64,000 nucleotides of DNA from Archangium violaceum (GTDB lineage Bacteria > Myxococcota > Myxococcia > Myxococcales > Myxococcaceae), in contig NZ_CP069396.1 in the NCBI RefSeq assembly GCF_016887565.1, forward strand, positions 1,639,001 through 1,703,000, given 5' to 3'. Every line of letters starts with the position of its first letter. Position 1 is the first letter of the stretch. The notes under the pieces were generated by a model. The model worked only from the letters and a program-made list of their open reading frames with translations, was not told where the DNA came from and did no database searches. Both the position numbers and the translations under genes were made by a program. Positions 7,730-16,265 of this stretch are shown here, piece after piece.

Positions 7730-8731
7730 TCAGCCGATCGCAACCTGGTGGCCACCGGCCGGATGCGAGCCGAGGAAGTGGGCCATCTGCTCCGGGGAGA
7801 CGGCGCGCACGTTCGGGTCGGCCGGGTCGCGCACGAGGAAGTTGCCGTTGGCGTCCATGCCCGTGACGGTCACGAAGTGGCCGGAGGTGCGGCTCTCATC
7901 CTGGTGCGGCGGCATGGCGTGGAAGTCGCCGAGCGCGACGACCTGCTTGCCCTGGCGCAGCTGGTCCACCATCCACGACGTGTCCGTGCCCTGGTTGATT
8001 TGAGCGTTCTTGCCCATGGCGTTGGCCATGGCGACGATGCCGTTGACGTTGGTGCCCTCGGAGGAGTTCGTCCCGCCGATCTGGCCCAGGTGGTTGATGA
8101 GCTGGGCGTCGGTCATCCCGGCGCCGAAGCCCATGTCCCGGGCGATCATCGCCATGGCGGTGGGGCCGCAGTTCATGGCGCCGTTGGTGTAGCTGCCATC
8201 GGCACCGGACGGGCTGAGCTGGTTGATGTAGGGCACGTCATGGCCCACCGCGTGCTGCCCGTTGGTGAGGGGGGCGGCGCCGGAGGCACCCGACACCCCC
8301 GAGCCCGGGCCGATCGACGAGGGCCCACCGAGGCTCGGGCCGGAGCGCGTCGAGGCCGGGGTGAAGGTGCTGTCGCCGTTGATGCCGCCGGGGCTGGGCA
8401 GGCGCACCTGCTGGCCGGCCTGCAGCTTGCCGTCCTTGCTCCCGGGATTGAGCGACTTCAGCTGGTTGAGGATCTCCTCCTCCGAGCCCGGGAACCCGAG
8501 CATCTTGAGCAGCTTGGACAGCAGCTCGAGGGTGTCCTCCTTGTCCGCCTTGAACTTGCCCTGCGCATCGCCCGCGCCGTTCTTTCCCCCGAGCGCCTCC
8601 GCCAGCTTCGACAGCATCTTCTCGAGCTTGCCGAGCTCGTTCTTCGGGTTCGGAGCGTCGACCTTGTTGCCGAGAGCCCGGGCCAGGCCGCCGTGGACAT
8701 TGGAGAGGGAAGAGCGGGAGATGATGGACAT
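7730..8731 (-). CDS. C39-like cysteine peptidase without signal peptide
   Basis: 333 residues. The C-terminal part (about 160-333) has papain-like C39 features: an oxyanion Gln in YINQLS (Q171), catalytic C188 in NCGPTAMAM, H285 in TSGHFVTVTG and D302 in VRDPAD. C39 domains cleave Gly-Gly leader peptides or act as bacteriolytic peptidases. The N-terminal half is unusual: no signal peptide, an amphipathic helical region (30-95), the LysM-like end KLQAGQQVRLP (102-112) and a Gly/Ser/Pro linker (113-160). So it may leave the cell by a non-Sec route or act inside. The unit includes the small zinc-ribbon gene downstream. Confidence 0.75.
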   Translation of the reverse strand: MSIISRSSLSNVHGGLARALGNKVDAPNPKNELGKLEKMLSKLAEALGGKNGAGDAQGKFKADKEDTLELLSKLLKMLGFPGSEEEILNQLKSLNPGSKDGKLQAGQQVRLPSPGGINGDSTFTPASTRSGPSLGGPSSIGPGSGVSGASGAAPLTNGQHAVGHDVPYINQLSPSGADGSYTNGAMNCGPTAMAMIARDMGFGAGMTDAQLINHLGQIGGTNSSEGTNVNGIVAMANAMGKNAQINQGTDTSWMVDQLRQGKQVVALGDFHAMPPHQDESRTSGHFVTVTGMDANGNFLVRDPADPNVRAVSPEQMAHFLGSHPAGGHQVAIG

Positions 8732-8840
8732 GGGGGGACCTCGTGACTCTCGGAATCGAGTGGGCTGTGGAATTGTCGGTGTGGGTAGGTGAAAGGTTGC
8801 CTCCCGATGATTTCTTCCTGATTTCCGACCTCATTTTTCT

Positions 8841-8850
8841 GGGGGGGGGG
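8841..8850 (+). repeat. Run of ten G in a divergent promoter region
   Basis: Ten consecutive G lie between the divergent C39-like peptidase gene (start 8731) and the lipoprotein gene (start 8936), 86 bases before the latter. Homopolymer runs this long are prone to slipped-strand length change and to sequencing error. Confidence 0.7.
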
Positions 8851-8935
8851 CCGCCGTTCCCGGCCGGACCGATATGTCCCTCGCGGGCCGGGCGTTCTCC
8901 GGGATGTCTCCAGCCATGGAAACCGGAGGGCTGCC

Positions 8936-9550
8936 ATGTCGCGTCTGATGCTGCTGTCGGGTCTCATCCTCCTGGGAGTGGGGTGCGCGAGCACCGGCTC
9001 CACCGCTGCTCGCGCCGGCGAACCGGCGATGTCCCTGGGGCAGCCCGCGGGCGAGCCGTTGAGGATTCAAGGCCAGTCCATCACCGGCCCCACCTCGTCG
9101 CTGCTCATCTCCGAGGGGTTCATGCGCGGCCGCTTCCGCGACAAGCCGGTGTCGCTGGCGTGGGACTACCAGGAGCTCACCGGCGTGGTGGGCAGCCAGG
9201 GCACGCGGCTGGAGCTCGCCGAGGGGGACGACATGCGCGTCTGGGGCAGCTTCGCGGGCGCGTCGGTGGACATCGTCCTGAACGAGGACTGGCTGTATGG
9301 CCACGTCGCGGGCTGCGGCTATGCGATGAAGCGTGATGCGCGGGGCTTCGTGGGCCGGCGCATCTGTGGCGGCCCGCTGGAGCCGGACTTCCACGTGGCC
9401 TTCCCCCAGGCCCTGCTGGAGCGGCCGCTCGGCGAGAAGGCGGCGCTGATGACGCTCATGCTCGTCAACCATACGAGCACGTACTCGCCCTCGGTCTCCC
9501 TGGACCGCTTCACCCGGCCGCGCAACATCACCGCGTCCAGGGCCCCCTGA
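8936..9550 (+). CDS. Lipoprotein, unknown function
   Basis: 204 residues. The start follows GGAGGG at 7-8 bases. A lipoprotein signal (SGLILLGVGC, Cys17) is clear. The mature part is beta-rich, with paired aromatic/Gly turns (SLAWDYQELTGVVGSQGTRL, DIVLNEDWLYGHVAGCGYAM) and two conserved-looking cysteines. I do not recognise the family. It is monocistronic as far as can be seen, with no close neighbour in the same direction for 149 bases. Confidence 0.75.
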   Translation: MSRLMLLSGLILLGVGCASTGSTAARAGEPAMSLGQPAGEPLRIQGQSITGPTSSLLISEGFMRGRFRDKPVSLAWDYQELTGVVGSQGTRLELAEGDDMRVWGSFAGASVDIVLNEDWLYGHVAGCGYAMKRDARGFVGRRICGGPLEPDFHVAFPQALLERPLGEKAALMTLMLVNHTSTYSPSVSLDRFTRPRNITASRAP

Positions 9551-9632
9551 GCGTGGCCGCTCCCGGGGCAGGCGGGCCCCAGCAGCCCGTTCTTCCTTCG
9601 TGAGAAAGCCCGGCGGAGGGTTGGGTTCGCCG

Positions 9633-9692
9633 CTGTACGATGCGCACGGTCCTGGCGGGAGACACTCCGCCTCTCACCCCGACATCGTACAG
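9633..9692. repeat. 10-bp perfect inverted repeat upstream of small gene
   Basis: CTGTACGATG (9633-9642) and CATCGTACAG (9683-9692) are exact reverse complements 40 bases apart, the second ending 7 bases before the start at 9700. It may be a split operator (centres 50 bases apart, about five helical turns) or a leader stem that would bring the ribosome site close to a helix. Confidence 0.6.
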
Positions 9693-9699
9693 GGACGAC

Positions 9700-10119
9700 A
9701 TGGTCGACTTTCGCAACTTCATCGGACGCGGCACCACGGCGGGCACGAAGCTCAACGTCCTCGCGCAGGTCATCTTCTTCGTGAACGTGGGCAGCGGCGA
9801 GTTCCTCGACGTGGGCGCCACCCAGGCCGCCTTCAAGGGGAAGATCGACACGGTCTTCTACAAGGGGGACCTGTCACTCACGCTGAAGCTGCACGAGGAC
9901 GGCACGGCCGAGGTCAGCCTCAACGGCAACAAGGCGCCGCAGGCCACGTACACCGCCAGCGGCAACAAGCTGACCGTCGAGGCGAAGTTCGGCAGCCGCA
10001 CGCAGGTCATCACCTTCGAGCAGGGCGGCAAGGGCAACGTGGAGACGTACCTGAGCGTGACGGGCTCGCAGAACATCACCGTGCACCTGGCGCCCTCCTC
10101 GAAGCCGGCCGTGGCCTGA
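9700..10119 (+). CDS. Small beta-rich protein, unknown
   Basis: 139 residues from the ATG at 9700 (AGGGAC just upstream); the frame stays open to an ATG at 9640, but that would place the coding start inside an inverted repeat. There is no signal peptide, although residues 10-30 are moderately hydrophobic. The chain reads as successive beta strands with acidic and Asn-Gly turns (DLSLTLKLHEDGTAEVSLNG, TYTASGNKLTVEAKF), like a lipocalin- or META-type small barrel. I do not recognise a family. It is convergent with the aldo/keto reductase-like gene. Confidence 0.65.
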   Translation: MVDFRNFIGRGTTAGTKLNVLAQVIFFVNVGSGEFLDVGATQAAFKGKIDTVFYKGDLSLTLKLHEDGTAEVSLNGNKAPQATYTASGNKLTVEAKFGSRTQVITFEQGGKGNVETYLSVTGSQNITVHLAPSSKPAVA

Positions 10120-10142
10120 GCGCGCCCCGCGTCCCCGGCGCC

Positions 10143-10955
10143 TCAGCCGTGGACGACCTGGCCGAAGCGCCGCATCCACTCCATCTCCTCGGAGGAGAGC
10201 GGGCCCTTCTCCAGCGCGGCGAGGTTCTCATCCAGCTGCGCGAGGCTCGCGGGGCCGTTGAGCACCACATCCACGTGGGGGTTGGAGAGGCAGAAGCGGT
10301 AGCAGTCGCCCGCGGTGGGCACCGGCCCCTCCCATCCGCTGGGTCGCTTGAGCAGCTTGCGCCAGTCGGTGGCGGTGTAGGCCACGATGGCGGGCTTGCG
10401 CTTCTCCAGGTGCGGGAAGATGTCGCGCTCGGCGCCCGGGTGCGCCGCGTTGTAGCGGATCATCAACACGTCCAGGGGCGAGTCCTCGGCGAGGCGGCCC
10501 GCGCGCGGGCGGTCATGGATGGAGACGCCGAGGGCGCGCACCTTGCCCTCCTGCTTGAGCTTCACCAGCTCCTCGACGGTGCCCTCGGTCCAGGCGCTCA
10601 TCCGGCTCAGCCAGTAGAGCTGGTAGAGGTCCAGGTAGTCGACGCCGAGCACCTTGAGGGCGCGCTCGGCGCCGCGGCGCACCTGGCCGGGGAACCAGCC
10701 GAAGCTGGGGCCGGCGGAGATGACGAAGCGCTCGCGGTCACGCTTGAGGGCCTCGCGCAGCACGCGGGTGAAGCGGCCCTGGCGCGGGGTCCAGAAGATG
10801 TAGTTGAGCCCGCGCTCCAGCGCGGCGGACAGGCCGGCCTCGTCGATGCCGTAGTTGCCAGTGAGGCCCAGCCGGTGGACGCGCTTGCCGAAGGCGGGGA
10901 CGTGACGCCAGGTGAAGTCCCGCGACGCGGTGGACGGCTGGGGGGCGGCGCTCAT
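10143..10955 (-). CDS. Aldo/keto reductase-fold protein lacking the usual catalytic tetrad
   Basis: 270 residues. Fold motifs of aldo/keto reductases are present: GLNYIFW (equivalent to GINFFDT), LGVDYLDLYQLYW (equivalent to LGVDYIDLYQLHW), a VRALGVSIHDR segment and a late NPHVDVVLNG region. But the four usual catalytic positions look replaced: Asp by Phe54, the Tyr of VYG absent in a shortened loop, the Lys of TK by Ser/Ala near 80, and His by Tyr114. It may be a pseudoenzyme or use altered chemistry. Its start overlaps the stop of the TerB-like gene (ATGA), and it closes the ExbB-ExbD-TonB run. The alignment is by eye. Confidence 0.75.
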   Translation of the reverse strand: MSAAPQPSTASRDFTWRHVPAFGKRVHRLGLTGNYGIDEAGLSAALERGLNYIFWTPRQGRFTRVLREALKRDRERFVISAGPSFGWFPGQVRRGAERALKVLGVDYLDLYQLYWLSRMSAWTEGTVEELVKLKQEGKVRALGVSIHDRPRAGRLAEDSPLDVLMIRYNAAHPGAERDIFPHLEKRKPAIVAYTATDWRKLLKRPSGWEGPVPTAGDCYRFCLSNPHVDVVLNGPASLAQLDENLAALEKGPLSSEEMEWMRRFGQVVHG

Positions 10956-11287
10956 GGGGTGCTCCCGCTCAGCCGGGCGGTGATGCGTTCGAGCAGGGCC
11001 TTCTCCCCCTCGGCGAGCTTGCCGTCGGAGACGCACAGGGCGCGCGTGGCCTCCAGCACGTCGTCCGGGCGGGTGCGCAGCACCTCCAGGTCCGGCTCGG
11101 GCATGGTGCCACCGGCCTTGAGCTTGTCCATGAGGGTGTGCAGCTCTCCCTCGGGCACGTTCCAGCTGCGGCCCAGGCCCAGGATGACCAGACGCTCGGC
11201 CTGGGTGAGCTCCCGGTCGACCCATGCGACCTGCAGCAACAGCTTGATGACCTCGATGTTGAAGCGGTCCTCGGTGGAGAGCGTCAT
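10952..11287 (-). CDS. TerB-like domain protein
   Basis: 111 residues, all helical, no signal peptide. The pattern LLLQVAWVDRELTQAERLVI followed by a second half ending LCVSDGKLAEGEKALLERI gives the two acidic D-x-x-x-x-x-E helical hairpins of the TerB/DjlA-like domain, which may bind metal. Members were named for tellurite resistance, but most are of unknown function, and no other ter genes are nearby. It is coupled to the aldo/keto reductase-like gene by ATGA and lies 75 bases downstream of tonB. Confidence 0.75.
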   Translation of the reverse strand: MTLSTEDRFNIEVIKLLLQVAWVDRELTQAERLVILGLGRSWNVPEGELHTLMDKLKAGGTMPEPDLEVLRTRPDDVLEATRALCVSDGKLAEGEKALLERITARLSGSTP

Positions 11288-11362
11288 CCGTCGTCCTCGG
11301 CGGGGGGATGGGCGGGACTCTACACCGGCGCCGCCGAGGACGAGGAGGGGAGGGGTCCGGCT

Positions 11363-12163
11363 TCAGTCCAGTAGGAACGTGTACGAGTACTTCATCTCCG
11401 TGGAGACGGGCTCGCCGTTCTTGACGGCCGGCTTGAAGCGGAAGCGCAGCAGGGCCTCGCGCGCCGCCTCGTCCAGGCCATAGCCCAGGCCCTTGACTAC
11501 GGAGGCCTTCACCACGCGGCCCTCGTTGTCGATGGTGATGGAGAGCGTCACCGTGCCCTCGATGCCCGCGCGCCGGGCCTCGTCGGGGTAGGGAATCTTC
11601 ACCTCGGAGGCCACGGAGGGCTCCGTGTCCACCTGGTACACCGGCACGTACTTGGGTGCCGAGTAGGCTTTGACTTCCTTGGGGTCCGTCGCCTTGTCCC
11701 CCGTCTTTCCATAGACGGTGTTGCCCACCGGGGCGGCGAAGCCACCGGCGCTCGTGGTGGAGGACATGGAGATGCCCACCACCAGGGGCACTGGCTTGGA
11801 GGGCTGCTCGGGCGGAGGCGCGTCGTTGGGAGGCGGGGGCGCCGCGTCCGGCGGAGGCGGCGGGGGCGGCTTCTCCGCCTGGGCCACCTTCACGGGCGGG
11901 GGCTTGGGCACCACCTTCGGCTTGGGCGGCTCCGGCTTGGGCTCCTCCTTGGGAGGCGGCGGGGGCGGAGGCGGCTTCTGGACCTCCACCATCACCAGCT
12001 CCACGGGGCGCTGCACGGGGGGCGGCGTGCGCTCGGCCATCCGGGACAGCAGCGTGAAGCCCACGCCGTGCACCATGAGGGACACGAGCAGGAACAACAG
12101 CACCGCGCGCGACGACTGGTCGCGGCGGTCCGGTATCGGGTTGTCGAGCGCGGCCTGGCTCAT
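11363..12163 (-). CDS. tonB: TonB energy-transducing protein
   Basis: 266 residues. A short cytosolic head and one membrane helix (about 20-40, AVLLFLLVSLMVHGVGFTLL) are followed by a long periplasmic Pro/Lys/Glu-rich spacer (about 60-125) and a C-terminal TonB domain (about 185-266) with YPDEARRAGIEGTVTLSITI and the ALLRFRFKPAVKNGEPV segment. It links the proton-driven ExbB/ExbD motor to outer-membrane receptors. It sits 17 bases after exbD in a normal exbB-exbD-tonB order. The SusC-type receptor gene at 29467-32502 is a plausible client within this window. Confidence 0.9.
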   Translation of the reverse strand: MSQAALDNPIPDRRDQSSRAVLLFLLVSLMVHGVGFTLLSRMAERTPPPVQRPVELVMVEVQKPPPPPPPPKEEPKPEPPKPKVVPKPPPVKVAQAEKPPPPPPPDAAPPPPNDAPPPEQPSKPVPLVVGISMSSTTSAGGFAAPVGNTVYGKTGDKATDPKEVKAYSAPKYVPVYQVDTEPSVASEVKIPYPDEARRAGIEGTVTLSITIDNEGRVVKASVVKGLGYGLDEAAREALLRFRFKPAVKNGEPVSTEMKYSYTFLLD

Positions 12164-12180
12164 GGCCTTGGGGACACCCT

Positions 12181-12615
12181 TCAGGGCGCCGCGGGTGCGG
12201 CCGCGGGCGCGACGTCCTTCTCGATGTTGAGCGCGAACTTGGCGATGCCCTCACCCTTCACCACGTCGATGAGCCGCATCACCCGTCCGTACGGCAGGCT
12301 CTGGTCCGCGCTGATGATGGCGCGCGTCTCCTTGTCCTTCGCCAGGGACTCGACCACCTTGCGCCGCAGCTCGTCCTCGCCCACCTCGGCGCCGTCGAAG
12401 AAGAGCTTGCCCTGCTTGTCCAGCACCACGTTGACGAGCCCCTGTACCGTCTCGCCGCCATTGGCCGCCCGGGGCAGGTCCACCTCCACCGTCTCGCGGA
12501 CGATGAAGTTGGCCGTCACCATGAAGATGATGAGCAGCACCAGCACCACGTCCACCAGCGGGGTGACGTTGATGCCGGTGATCTCCTCGTCGTTGTCCTG
12601 CGCGCCGCCCGCCAT
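12181..12615 (-). CDS. exbD: ExbD/TolR biopolymer transport protein
   Basis: 144 residues. One N-terminal membrane helix carries the key acidic residue in the motif [20 protein letters not shown], with the usual ExbD periplasmic domain ([18 protein letters not shown] and the late [16 protein letters not shown]). It forms the proton-driven stator with ExbB. Its start is 3 bases after the exbB stop and its stop is 17 bases before tonB, so the three form an operon. Confidence 0.92.
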   Translation of the reverse strand: MAGGAQDNDEEITGINVTPLVDVVLVLLIIFMVTANFIVRETVEVDLPRAANGGETVQGLVNVVLDKQGKLFFDGAEVGEDELRRKVVESLAKDKETRAIISADQSLPYGRVMRLIDVVKGEGIAKFALNIEKDVAPAAAPAAP

Positions 12616-12618
12616 GGC

Positions 12619-13335
12619 TTAACGCGCCTCCCCGGACGCCACGGCGCGGGGAGCGCCCTCGCTCCGGCCCTGGGCGCGCAGGCTGCCCACCAGCGCATGG
12701 CCCAGCGCGGTGGTGCGCGAGGTGAGCGTCTTGAGCTGGCGGTTGAAGACGTTGAAGGCCACCACCGCGGGGATGGCGACCGCGAGGCCCACCGCCGTGG
12801 CCACGAGCGCCTCGGAGATGCCCGCCATCACCGTCTGCTGGATGGCGGCGCCCTTGGCGCCCATGTTGCCCAGGTCGTGGAAGGCCTTGATGATGCCGAG
12901 CACCGTGCCGAACAGGCCGATGAAGGGGGCGTTGTTGCCCAGCGTGCCCAGGAAGGACAGGTAGCGCTCGTACTGGGGACGCTCGCGCGCCACCGTGGAG
13001 GCGATCACCTGCTCCACCGTGTCCGCTCCCTGCTCCACCGAGGCCAGCGCCTCGCGCAGCACCGCCGCCTCCATGCCCTTGCGGTTGGCCACCGCGCTGC
13101 GCACCGCCTCCAGCTCGCCCCGGGCCAGCCGCACGGCCAGCTTCTCGGAGTCGGGCAGCCGGTGCGTGGCGAAGTACACGGCCCGCTCCAGCATCAGCGC
13201 GATGGAGAGCACCGACAGGACCACGAGCACCCACAGCACCCACTCGGCGCTGGTGAGTGTCACGCCGAGCAGCTTGCGGCTGAGCCAACCGACCTGCTCG
13301 TTGCCCATCTGGGCCAGGAGAACAAAGGACGTCAT
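12619..13335 (-). CDS. exbB: ExbB/TolQ/MotA proton channel protein
   Basis: 238 residues from the ATG at 13335; an ATG at 13401 is in frame, has a better ribosome site (GGGGAAG) and would add 22 polar residues, so the start is open. Three membrane segments are seen: about 20-45, then [20 protein letters not shown] and [19 protein letters not shown], the two family signatures that line the proton path. It works with ExbD and TonB in the inner membrane. It heads the operon, with a 592-base upstream region shared divergently with the M4 protease gene. Confidence 0.9.
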   Translation of the reverse strand: MTSFVLLAQMGNEQVGWLSRKLLGVTLTSAEWVLWVLVVLSVLSIALMLERAVYFATHRLPDSEKLAVRLARGELEAVRSAVANRKGMEAAVLREALASVEQGADTVEQVIASTVARERPQYERYLSFLGTLGNNAPFIGLFGTVLGIIKAFHDLGNMGAKGAAIQQTVMAGISEALVATAVGLAVAIPAVVAFNVFNRQLKTLTSRTTALGHALVGSLRAQGRSEGAPRAVASGEAR

Positions 13336-13927
13336 GGAGACCTGCGAGAGAGTTGAGGGGGGGAGAAGCGCCCCGGGGTAACGCTGACGCGACGCTTCCA
13401 TTCTTCCCCGGCGACTGCAAAGTCAAATGAAACAGGGGAACTGGCGCTCGTCTTCCCGGCCGCTGGACGACAGCATCCACCGCCTCGTTCTCGGCTTCCG
13501 CGAGTCCAAGAGCCACGCGCCACCTCCCGGAGCCGGCGCGCTTCCAGGAGGTACTTCACGCTCGCCTGGAACGTGGATACGCTTCGAGTCCGGGAATGCC
13601 AGGAATGCCCGAGCGTTCACCATCTGACCCGGCATGACCCTCCGGGGTCGTTTGGGTGCAAAATGACCCGCTCGCCTTGGGGTGTCCTGAATCAGGACAG
13701 TCGTTCTGGATAGAGGAAACGCCCTGTTTTCATGGGGTTGAAGGACGGTTTGTCACGTTGCGTTACAAATGCTGGTGCGGGATTGAGACATCCATGCACC
13801 AGGGTCACAATCCCGTAACCTGGGAGTAGATGGATTTACGCGCCTTTAGGGAACGGCATGCATCCTGCTCAAAGCAGGGCGCGGCTGCGGTGGCATCCCC
13901 GTCACCGGCCAGCAGGAGGTTTCCCCC
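13336..13927. other. Divergent intergenic region, exbB / M4 protease
   Basis: No gene is supported here; short frames on both strands (for example 13423-13635) have no ribosome site or family look. The region gets more AT-rich toward 13700-13860, holds a 17-base palindrome at 13683-13699 and a GACCC/GGGTC hairpin near 13636-13649, and must contain promoters for both flanking units. I could not fix a -35/-10 pair with confidence. Confidence 0.6.
13683..13699. promoter_or_regulatory. 17-base perfect palindrome, operator candidate
   Basis: TGTCCTGA-A-TCAGGACA is a perfect inverted repeat with 8-bp arms and a single central base, in the region upstream of the M4 protease gene (start 13928) and divergent exbB. 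The size and symmetry suit a dimeric helix-turn-helix repressor. No regulator gene lies next to it. Confidence 0.5.
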
Positions 13928-16189
13928 TTGGTTCGTAACCGGATTCTGACCGCGCTCCTCGCCCTGCCCCTCGCGGCGTGCGGCGTGGAGGGCTCGAACG
14001 AGACGCTGCCGGAGAACAACGACGGCATTGGCACCCTGTCTTCGTCGGACGTGAAGTCCGCCCTGAGCGCCATCCCCGGCGCCGAGGTTCTCGGCAAGCA
14101 CGAGGACGGAGTGATTCCCTTCTTCGTGAAGGGTGACTTCGGCACCACGGGCCAGTCGCTGCGGGGCCTGGCGGCCCGTGACGTGAGCGCCCAGATGGGC
14201 GACGCGCTCACCCGCATCGCTCCCATCTTCCGCCTGCAGGCGGCGGATCTGGTGGTGCGCAGCACCCGCCTGGACGAGCAGGGCCACACCCACGTGCGCT
14301 ATGCCCAGACGAAGAACGGGCTGCGGGTGGTGGGCGATGAGCTCGTCGTGCACGTGGACGCCGAGGGCCGCGTGTACGCGGTCAACGGCACGGCCCGCGA
14401 TGGCGAGAACGTGCCGGCCGTGGCGCGCATCTCCCGCGAGGCCGCTACCCAGTCCGCCCTGCGCAACACCGAGGGCACCGGGCTGGCCGCCGAGAGCGCC
14501 CAGCTGGTCTACTTCCGCAACGAGCTCGGCCGGCTCCAGCTGGCCTACGATGTGGTGGTGACGGGCGAGGGCGCGCTGCTGCCCGTGCGTGACCACGTCT
14601 TCGTGAGCGCGCGCGATGGCTCCGTCCTCGGCCGCGACACGGACATCCACACCGCGCTCAACCGCAAGGTGTACAGCGCCAACAACGGCTCCAGCACCCC
14701 GGGCACGCTCAAGCGCTCCGAGGGCCAGGCGGCCACGGGCGACGCCCACGTCGACGGCAACTATGACAAGCTGGGTGGCACGTACGACTGTTACAAGAAC
14801 AACTTCGGCCGCGACTCGTTCGACAACGCGGGCGCCACGCTCATCAGCACGGTCCACTACAGCAGCAACTACGTGAACGCCTACTGGGACGGCACCCAGA
14901 TGGTGTACGGCGATGGCAACGGCACGGACTCGGGCATGCTGGGTCTGTCCGCGGACGTGACCACGCACGAGCTCACCCACGCGGTGACCGAGCACGAGTC
15001 CAACCTCACCTACTCGGGTGAGTCCGGCGGCCTCAACGAGGCGATGAGCGACATCTTCGGCGCCTACTGCGAGAGCTACGCCTCGGGCACCTGGGCCACC
15101 ACCAACGCGGTGTTCATGGTCGGCGACGACATCTGGACGCCCGCCACCCCGAACGACGCGCTCCGCTACATGTACGACCCGGCCAAGGACGGCGTGTCGC
15201 TCGACTACTGGACGAGCAGCGCCGGCAGCAAGGACGTGCACTACAGCTCGGGTATCGCCAACCTGGCCTTCACGCTGCTCTCCAAGGGCGGCACGCACCC
15301 GCGCGGCAAGTCGACCACGGTGGTGACGGGCATCGGCGTGCAGAAGGCGGGCGCCGTCTTCTACAAGGCCAACGTGGACCTGATGACGCCCAGCACGACC
15401 TTCGCCCAGGCGAGGACGTACATGGAGAGCGCCGCGACGACGCTCTACGGCGCTGGCTCGGCGGAGCTGGCGGCGGTGACGGCGGCCTGGCAGGCCGTGG
15501 GCGTGGGCTCTGGCACGACCCCGCCGCCCAGCTGCACGACGACGGTGGTGCTCACCAACGGCGGGACGGTGACGGGCATCTCGGCCTCCGCTGACACCTG
15601 GAGCTGCACCTACACGCTGGCGGTGCCCGCGGGCTCCACCAACCTGAAGTTCGACCTGAGCGGTGGCACGGGTGACGGCGACATGTACGTGAAGTTCGGC
15701 TCCGCGCCGACCAGCTCCTCGTACGACTGCCGTCCGTACGCGGGCGGCAACACGGAGAGCTGCTCCTTCGCCTCCCCGCAGACCGGCACCTACTACGTGA
15801 AGATCTACGGCTACTCGGCCGCCTCGGGCATGAGCCTGAAGGGCGCGTACACCTCGGGTGGCACCGGCGGCGGCAGCGTGCTGACCAGCGGCGTGGAGTC
15901 GGCCCAGTACTCGGGCGCCTCGGCCTCGTGGAAGTGCTTCACGCTGGACGTGCCGGCCGGGAAGACCTCGGTGGTCTTCACGCAGACGGGCAAGACGGGC
16001 ACCTCGGGTGACGCGGACCTGTACGTGAAGCAGGGCTCGCAGCCCACCACCAGCTCCTACGCCTGCCGTCCGTACCTGAGCGGCAACAACGAGACCTGCA
16101 CCATCAGCGCCCCGGCCGCCGGCACCTGGTACGCCTGCTCCTACGGCTACAGCACGTACGCCAACGTGACGATGAAGGGCACCTACTAG
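13928..16189 (+). CDS. M4 (thermolysin-family) metalloprotease with two C-terminal PPC domains
   Basis: 753 residues from a TTG start, chosen because AGGAGG lies 8 bases upstream (13914-13919) and the signal sequence begins at once. The signal ends in LPLAAC (Cys18), so a lipoprotein is likely. Next come an FTP-type propeptide (about 40-220), the peptidase M4 domain with zinc site H347-E348-x-x-H351 (HELTH) and third ligand E371 in GGLNEAMSDIFG, and two C-terminal pre-peptidase (PPC) beta domains (about 530-640 and 650-753), each with a DxxCRPY motif. It would be secreted as a zymogen to digest protein. A strong terminator follows at 16215-16255. Confidence 0.95.
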   Translation: MVRNRILTALLALPLAACGVEGSNETLPENNDGIGTLSSSDVKSALSAIPGAEVLGKHEDGVIPFFVKGDFGTTGQSLRGLAARDVSAQMGDALTRIAPIFRLQAADLVVRSTRLDEQGHTHVRYAQTKNGLRVVGDELVVHVDAEGRVYAVNGTARDGENVPAVARISREAATQSALRNTEGTGLAAESAQLVYFRNELGRLQLAYDVVVTGEGALLPVRDHVFVSARDGSVLGRDTDIHTALNRKVYSANNGSSTPGTLKRSEGQAATGDAHVDGNYDKLGGTYDCYKNNFGRDSFDNAGATLISTVHYSSNYVNAYWDGTQMVYGDGNGTDSGMLGLSADVTTHELTHAVTEHESNLTYSGESGGLNEAMSDIFGAYCESYASGTWATTNAVFMVGDDIWTPATPNDALRYMYDPAKDGVSLDYWTSSAGSKDVHYSSGIANLAFTLLSKGGTHPRGKSTTVVTGIGVQKAGAVFYKANVDLMTPSTTFAQARTYMESAATTLYGAGSAELAAVTAAWQAVGVGSGTTPPPSCTTTVVLTNGGTVTGISASADTWSCTYTLAVPAGSTNLKFDLSGGTGDGDMYVKFGSAPTSSSYDCRPYAGGNTESCSFASPQTGTYYVKIYGYSAASGMSLKGAYTSGGTGGGSVLTSGVESAQYSGASASWKCFTLDVPAGKTSVVFTQTGKTGTSGDADLYVKQGSQPTTSSYACRPYLSGNNETCTISAPAAGTWYACSYGYSTYANVTMKGTY

Positions 16190-16214
16190 CCCTCGGCTGA
16201 AGCAGTGAAGTCCT

Positions 16215-16255
16215 GACGCCCGGGAGCCCATGTGGCCCCCGGGCGTCTTCTTTTT
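16215..16255 (+). terminator. Rho-independent terminator after M4 protease
   Basis: GACGCCCGGG (16215-16224) pairs with CCCGGGCGTC (16238-16247), giving a perfect 10-bp stem and 13-base loop, followed by TTCTTTTT (16248-16255). It starts 25 bases after the stop codon. Confidence 0.9.
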
Positions 16256-16265
16256 GGGGTGCCTG

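Noticed and set aside
10952-11287. Tellurite resistance operon
   Set aside because: Only one TerB-like domain is present; no terC, terD or terZ gene lies nearby, so a resistance role is not supported.
13423-13635. Two short opposed frames upstream of exbB
   Set aside because: No ribosome sites, no recognisable motifs, and both overlap fully.
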